Source: an uncultured Bacillota bacterium (GTDB lineage: Bacteria; Bacillota; Clostridia; Tissierellales; Tepidimicrobiaceae). From it: a DNA stretch of 9,859 nucleotides. The stretch covers positions 1 through 9,859 of the forward strand of contig CALBUB010000073.1 of the NCBI GenBank assembly GCA_937967955.1, in the 5' to 3' direction. Shown here piece by piece: positions 6,795-9,859 of the stretch (position 1 is the first letter of the stretch; each line of letters starts with the position of its first letter). The notes below the pieces were generated by a model. That model made no database searches. It saw only the letters and a list, made by a program, of their open reading frames with translations, and had not been told where the DNA came from. A program made the position numbers and the translations under genes.

Positions 6795-8222
6795 CTAATA
6801 CCAAACTTTATTTCTCATGTATTTAATAAATTCTTCATTAGTTTTAGTCTTTAACATATTATCTATTATGGCTTCAGTAACTTCTTGCACAGGAGCATTT
6901 CCTAAGGCTTTCCTTATACTCCATATGGTCTCTAATTCTTCTTGAGTTAACAACAAATCTTCCCTTCTAGTTCCAGACCTGTTAATATCTACCGCAGGGA
7001 AAATCCTCTTTTCAGATAACTTCCTATCTAGATGTATCTCCATATTGCCTGTTCCCTTAAATTCTTCGAATATAACATCGTCCATTCTACTGCCAGTTTC
7101 TACTAAAGCTGTAGCAAGAATAGTTAAGCTTCCACCTTCTTCTAAGTTTCTTGCAGCACCAAAAAACCTCTTTGGCTTATGTAACGCACCTGGATCCAGT
7201 CCACCAGAAAGGGTCCTTCCTGTTGCAGGAATGGTTAAATTGTAGGCCCTTGCAAGACGGGTAATACTGTCTAGTAGTATTACTACATCCTTGCCGTGCT
7301 CTACTAATCTTTTAGCCCTTTCTAGGACTATTTCTGCCACCTTAGTATGATGGCTTGGCAGCTCATCAAAGGTGGAATAGACCACATCCCCTTTTACAGA
7401 CCTTTTCATATCTGTTACCTCTTCAGGCCTTTCATCAATCAAAAGGACTATTATCTCTATCTCAGGATGGTTTTGAGATATGGCATTGGCAACAGCCTTA
7501 AGGAGGGTTGTCTTTCCTGCCTTTGGAGGAGAGACTATCATTCCTCTTTGCCCTTTTCCGATAGGGGCTATTAAATCAATAATTCTTGTGGAAAGATTGT
7601 TAGGTGCAGTTTCCAAAGTTATCCTTTCAGTTGGATAAATAGGTGTTAAACTATCAAAATCTGGACGTGTTAGGCAAGTTTCCGGATCCATACCATTAAC
7701 GCTTTTAACGTATAATAAAGCGTTATATTTCTCACCGGCTTTAGCAGGACGAGTAATTCCATATACTAAATCCCCAGTCTTTAGCTTAAATCTTCTAATC
7801 TGGGAAGGAGATACGTATACATCGTTTTCTCCAGATAGGTAGTTATCTGATCTTAAAAAGCCATAACCATCTTGATGTATTTCTAGTATTCCCTCTGCTG
7901 CAGCGATATTTTCCATCTGTTCTAATTCTTCTGTAACTTTTTCAGGCATCTTCTCAATTTCACTTTGGCTGATTTGGATGCCATTTAAATTTCCATTGAT
8001 TCCATTTATGGGTTCTTCCTTTTCAACTTTTTCTTCCTCTATTGTTCCCTTAGGTTCTTCCTTTACAGCTTCCTCCTCATTCCCAGCCTCTTTAGCCGTT
8101 TCTAGTATTAAGTTTATTAATTCTTTTTTCCTGTATTTGGTTACTCCCTTAATGCCTAAAGTCTTTGCAATAACTCTTAGATCGTCTAATTTTTTACTTT
8201 CTAATAGTTCCGAGTCCACCAT
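6795..8222 (-). CDS. rho: Transcription termination factor Rho
   Basis: Hexameric RNA-dependent ATPase that terminates transcription of untranslated RNA. With the chosen ATG it has 475 residues. Residues 5-42 form the Rho_N (SAP-like) helical domain; 43-108 are an acidic, Glu/Lys-rich low-complexity linker with a short Asn/Gly patch (INGINGNLNG); 109-175 are the cold-shock-like RNA-binding domain (DGYGFLRS, NDVYVSPSQIRRF). The RecA-like motor follows: Walker A SPPKAGKTTLL (231-241), LLIDERPEEVTDMKRSV (260-276), Walker B VVILLDS (313-319), the Q-loop LSGGLDPGALHKPKRFFGAARN (338-359), and the arginine-finger region up to RSGTRRE. All catalytic motifs look intact. The start at 8220-8222 has GGAGGTGAC directly before it; a GTG three bases on and an ATG at 8247-8249 are alternatives, the latter without a ribosome binding site. 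The gene has its own promoter and a structured leader. Confidence 0.97.
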   Translation of the reverse strand: MVDSELLESKKLDDLRVIAKTLGIKGVTKYRKKELINLILETAKEAGNEEEAVKEEPKGTIEEEKVEKEEPINGINGNLNGIQISQSEIEKMPEKVTEELEQMENIAAAEGILEIHQDGYGFLRSDNYLSGENDVYVSPSQIRRFKLKTGDLVYGITRPAKAGEKYNALLYVKSVNGMDPETCLTRPDFDSLTPIYPTERITLETAPNNLSTRIIDLIAPIGKGQRGMIVSPPKAGKTTLLKAVANAISQNHPEIEIIVLLIDERPEEVTDMKRSVKGDVVYSTFDELPSHHTKVAEIVLERAKRLVEHGKDVVILLDSITRLARAYNLTIPATGRTLSGGLDPGALHKPKRFFGAARNLEEGGSLTILATALVETGSRMDDVIFEEFKGTGNMEIHLDRKLSEKRIFPAVDINRSGTRREDLLLTQEELETIWSIRKALGNAPVQEVTEAIIDNMLKTKTNEEFIKYMRNKVWY

Positions 8223-8242
8223 GTCACCTCCATACAAAATAA

Positions 8243-8295
8243 AGCACATCGTACCAGCTTAAAATCTAAAAGATTTTAAGCGGTAGATCTGTGCT
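8243..8295 (-). ncRNA. Large hairpin in the rho mRNA leader (possible attenuator)
   Basis: On the minus strand three nested stems form one long hairpin: AGCACA/TGTGCT (8290-8295 with 8243-8248), TACC/GGTA (8282-8285 with 8252-8255), and a perfect 11-bp GCTTAAAATCT/AGATTTTAAGC (8271-8281 with 8257-8267) closed by a 3-base loop. An internal loop and a one-base bulge separate the stems. It is followed by TTTATTTTG, then by the rho ribosome binding site about 13 bases further. It could act as an attenuator, a stabilising 5' structure, or a translation control element. I do not recognise it as a named RNA family. Confidence 0.6.
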
Positions 8296-8361
8296 ATAAA
8301 AAATCTTCTTTTGCAAAATACTACTGGGATAACAGGAAGAAAAGTTACATAGGTAAGATTC

Positions 8362-8386
8362 TAGATAATAGTATCATTATTATCTA
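8362..8386. promoter_or_regulatory. 25-bp palindrome overlapping the rho promoter (operator candidate)
   Basis: TAGATAATA (8362-8370) and TATTATCTA (8378-8386) are perfect inverted repeats separated by 7 bases. The palindrome spans the -10 hexamer and most of the spacer of the rho promoter, so most of it is not transcribed, which favours a DNA-binding site over an RNA hairpin. The GATAAT/ATTATC half-sites resemble Fur/PerR-type boxes only loosely, with non-standard spacing. Confidence 0.5.
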
Positions 8387-8396
8387 AAATAGTCAA
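8368..8396 (-). promoter_or_regulatory. Sigma-A promoter of rho
   Basis: On the minus strand TTGACT (8391-8396), a 17-base spacer, and TACTAT (8368-8373). Both hexamers match consensus at 5 of 6 positions. It lies 28 bases after the glpX stop codon; no terminator separates the two genes. The predicted leader before the rho ATG is about 140 nt. Confidence 0.78.
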
Positions 8397-8423
8397 TATT
8401 ATTATTTATCAATTACTTAACAA

Positions 8424-9395
8424 TTATTTAGCATAGTCAGGTTTTTTGTCTAATCTATGTATGGACTCTATAAATCTTACGGTTCCAGTTTCTGCTCTCA
8501 TAACTACAGAATAAGTTTTTGCCCTATTGTTTTCATAATAGACTACTCCTTTTAATAGCTCTCCATCAGTAACACCTGTAGCAGCAAACATGACTTCATT
8601 TCCTTTTACTAAATCATCTAAAGTAAATATTTTATCAATATCCTCAATACCCATCTTCTTACATCTTTCAACTTCTTCATCATTACTTGGATGGAGTCTT
8701 CCTTGGAAATCTCCTCCTAGGCATTTAATAGCTGCAGCTGCAAGTACTCCTTCTGGTGCCCCTCCTATTCCTAACAGTATATCTACCCCTGAGTTTTCAA
8801 AGCAAGTTGCTATTGCTGCTGCCACATCCCCATCTCTAAACAGCTTAATCCTTGCTCCTGCTTCTCTTACTTCTTTAATCAGCCTTTCATGTCTTGGCCT
8901 ATCTAACATGGTAACAGTAATATCTGATACGCTTTTATTTAAGGCTTCTGCTGTAACCTTAATTATTTCTTTTACAGGCATATCTAGATTTACTTTGCCT
9001 TTTACTTTAGGCCCTACAGCTATCTTGTTCATATACATATCTGGAGCATGAAGCAGGCATCCTCTTGGTGCCACTGCAACTACTGATATGGCATTTGCTC
9101 TTCCTTGGGCCACTGCGGTAGTTCCATCTAGTGGGTCTACTGCAATATCCACTTTTACACAGCCTGGAGTAGCCTTCCCAATCTGCTCTCCAATGTATAA
9201 CATAGGAGCTTCGTCCATTTCCCCTTCTCCAATAACTACTACCCCATCGATGGTAAGGGTATCAAACATCTTCCTCATGCCATTTACTGCAGCCTGGTCA
9301 GCTAAATTTTTGTCTCCCCTTCCCAGATGGCGAGCACTTGCTAGGGCTGCTGCTTCTGTTACTCTCACTAGGTTTAGAGTTAAATTTCTATCCAT
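8424..9395 (-). CDS. glpX: Fructose-1,6-bisphosphatase, class II
   Basis: Hydrolyses fructose 1,6-bisphosphate to fructose 6-phosphate and phosphate in gluconeogenesis. At 323 residues it has the usual class II length. The metal- and phosphate-binding motifs are present: VVIGEGEMDEAPMLYIGE (53-70), VDPLDGTT (86-93), LDRPRHERLI (164-173), and LLGIGGAPEGVLAAAAIKCLGG (207-228). The GlpX fold belongs to the Li+-sensitive phosphatase superfamily, with Asp/Glu of GEGE and DPLDG as metal ligands by family knowledge. The ATG has AAGGGGGG about 6 nt upstream. Its upstream neighbour is an aldolase/transaldolase acting on the product fructose 6-phosphate, so the pair is metabolically coherent (sugar phosphate recycling). 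A dual FBPase/SBPase activity, as in some relatives, cannot be judged from sequence. Confidence 0.97.
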   Translation of the reverse strand: MDRNLTLNLVRVTEAAALASARHLGRGDKNLADQAAVNGMRKMFDTLTIDGVVVIGEGEMDEAPMLYIGEQIGKATPGCVKVDIAVDPLDGTTAVAQGRANAISVVAVAPRGCLLHAPDMYMNKIAVGPKVKGKVNLDMPVKEIIKVTAEALNKSVSDITVTMLDRPRHERLIKEVREAGARIKLFRDGDVAAAIATCFENSGVDILLGIGGAPEGVLAAAAIKCLGGDFQGRLHPSNDEEVERCKKMGIEDIDKIFTLDDLVKGNEVMFAATGVTDGELLKGVVYYENNRAKTYSVVMRAETGTVRFIESIHRLDKKPDYAK

Positions 9396-9451
9396 ATTAA
9401 GCCCCCCTTAGCATGGTTTGTTATATACTTTATTCTTATTAGGCATACTTT

Positions 9452-9481
9452 AGTATAACATATTTATTCATAATTCCTCAA
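9452..9481 (-). promoter_or_regulatory. Extended -10 promoter of glpX
   Basis: On the minus strand TTGAGG (9476-9481), an 18-base spacer, and TATACT (9452-9457) preceded by an extended TGn (TGTTATACT). A small palindrome, ATACT-AA-AGTAT, covers the -10 and the bases after it. The predicted leader is about 50 nt before the ATG. The branched structure at 9543-9646 lies upstream of this promoter and would not be in this transcript. Confidence 0.65.
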
Positions 9482-9542
9482 TAGCTCTATATGATATGTT
9501 TATGAAGTTATGCCCTGATATATTGGAATGGGTAAGCTTAAA

Positions 9543-9646
9543 TATAAAGCCCAACCTTCTATTGGGTATATTTACGGCTTTCTCCTTTGCTTATATGCTT
9601 TTATGAAGCTATAAGCATAATATATAAGCCGAAGCCCGACTTTATA
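9543..9646. repeat. Branched inverted-repeat structure in the fsa-glpX gap
   Basis: A 104-base region closed by TATAAAG (9543-9549) and CTTTATA (9640-9646). Inside are two branches. One is CCCAA/TTGGG (9550-9554, 9562-9566) with a 7-base loop. The other is CGGCTT/AAGCCG (9575-9580, 9626-9631) carrying a 12-bp inner hairpin, TGCTTATA-GCTT/AAGC-TATAAGCA (9588-9617), with one bulged base. Together they can fold as a three-way junction on either strand. No open frame or known RNA motif is recognisable, so whether it is a leader RNA, a small RNA or a small mobile palindromic element is open. Confidence 0.5.
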
Positions 9647-9651
9647 AACAA

Positions 9652-9679
9652 AAATAACGGGCAAAAATGCCCGTTATTT
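9652..9679 (-). terminator. Intrinsic terminator of the transaldolase-type gene
   Basis: A perfect 12-bp inverted repeat, core AATAACGGGCA (9653-9663) with TGCCCGTTATT (9668-9678), encloses a 4-base loop and is followed on the minus strand by TTTTTG-type sequence. The TAA stop codon at 9674-9676 lies within the stem, so the last codon is part of the hairpin. The plus-strand side is also T-rich, so it may work in both directions. Confidence 0.92.
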
Positions 9680-9859
9680 ATTAAGTCCTTCCCAGTCTTT
9701 TAAGAATCTTTCAATTCCAATATCAGTCAATGGATGGTTTACCATCTGCTTAAATACCTTATAAGGTATTGTTGCAATATGGGCTCCTGCTTTTGCTGCC
9801 TCTATCACATGCATAGGATGTCTAATGCTTGCTGCTATAACTTTAGTATATATGCCGTG
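9674..9859 (-). CDS. fsa: Small transaldolase / fructose-6-phosphate aldolase, C-terminal part (partial)
   Basis: The last 61 residues of a protein whose 5' part lies beyond the right window edge. TKVIAASIRHPMHVIEAA (5-22 of the visible part), AGAHIATIPYKVFKQM (24-39), and HPLTDIGIERFLKDW (42-56) are characteristic of the roughly 215-residue TalC/FSA family, which uses a Schiff-base lysine to cleave or exchange three-carbon units on sugar phosphates. The catalytic lysine is outside the window. Sequence alone does not separate true transaldolases from fructose-6-phosphate aldolases in this family, so the symbol is provisional. The frame is continuous to the edge and stops inside its own terminator. 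It lies upstream of glpX, another sugar-phosphate gene. Confidence 0.92.
   Translation of the reverse strand, partial: HGIYTKVIAASIRHPMHVIEAAKAGAHIATIPYKVFKQMVNHPLTDIGIERFLKDWEGLNK

Noticed and set aside
8298..8340. Possible terminator in the rho leader from TCTTC (8336-8340) pairing with GAAGA (8304-8308) before six T residues
   Set aside because: The stem is only 5 bp with a 27-base loop and no GC core, too weak to call.
8362..8386. Reading the rho promoter palindrome as a Fur or PerR box
   Set aside because: The half-sites contain GATAAT/ATTATC, but the 7-base gap does not fit the usual 7-1-7 or 15-bp arrangements, and rho is not a typical iron or peroxide target. I keep it only as an unassigned operator candidate.
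8590..9411. Two long plus-strand open frames (8590-9051 and 9088-9411) opposite glpX
   Set aside because: They are shadows of glpX, whose catalytic motifs run through the whole region; the translations are Ser/Pro/Ala-rich and match no family I know.
9396..9652. Known riboswitch or T-box in front of glpX
   Set aside because: No T-box TGGNACCGCG sequence, no c-di-GMP, TPP, SAM, purine or cobalamin core motif can be seen on either strand.
1..9859. CRISPR array, tRNA, rRNA, insertion sequence or prophage
   Set aside because: No spaced direct repeats, no tRNA T-loop/cloverleaf pattern, no transposase, integrase or phage structural motif is seen in any frame.

Overview
The window looks like chromosomal DNA of a low-GC, AT-rich Gram-positive anaerobe of the Clostridia/Tissierellia type. 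This rests on the AT-rich third codon positions, strong AGGAGG-type ribosome binding sites, occasional TTG and GTG starts, intrinsic hairpin/T-tract terminators, and the gene order fsa - glpX - rho - rpmE - DUF1385 - prmC - chrA - chrA - prfA. The genus cannot be fixed from the sequence alone.

Nearly everything is on the minus strand, so transcription runs from the right end to the left. From right to left: the 3' end of a small transaldolase / fructose-6-phosphate aldolase gene (cut by the window edge) ends in a strong terminator. A 257-base gap with a striking branched inverted-repeat structure and a good extended -10 promoter follows, then glpX (class II fructose-1,6-bisphosphatase). Next is rho, with its own sigma-A promoter overlapped by a 25-bp palindrome and a leader of about 140 nt carrying a large hairpin. 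rpmE (ribosomal protein L31) follows directly with a near-consensus promoter abutting the rho stop codon.

After the rpmE terminator comes a tight gene cluster: a DUF1385 (YqhQ-type) membrane protein, prmC (release-factor glutamine methyltransferase, TTG start overlapping the previous gene), two half-size ChrA-type transporters, and prfA (peptide chain release factor 1). PrmC methylates the GGQ glutamine of RF1, so the two functional partners are co-located but separated by the transporter pair. prfA ends in a strong terminator.

The left third is more accessory. Behind the prfA terminator is a 113-codon frame that reads as the detached C-terminal TOBE region of a sugar/spermidine-type ABC transporter ATPase, then a family-4 glycosyltransferase. 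That gene converges with a ZIP-family metal transporter, the only plus-strand gene, on a shared bidirectional terminator that overlaps both stop codons.

I found no CRISPR array, tRNA, rRNA, insertion sequence or phage gene. No clearly new multi-gene system is evident. The observations most worth checking are the structured region upstream of glpX, the operator-like palindrome and hairpin in front of rho, and the ABC-ATPase remnant.
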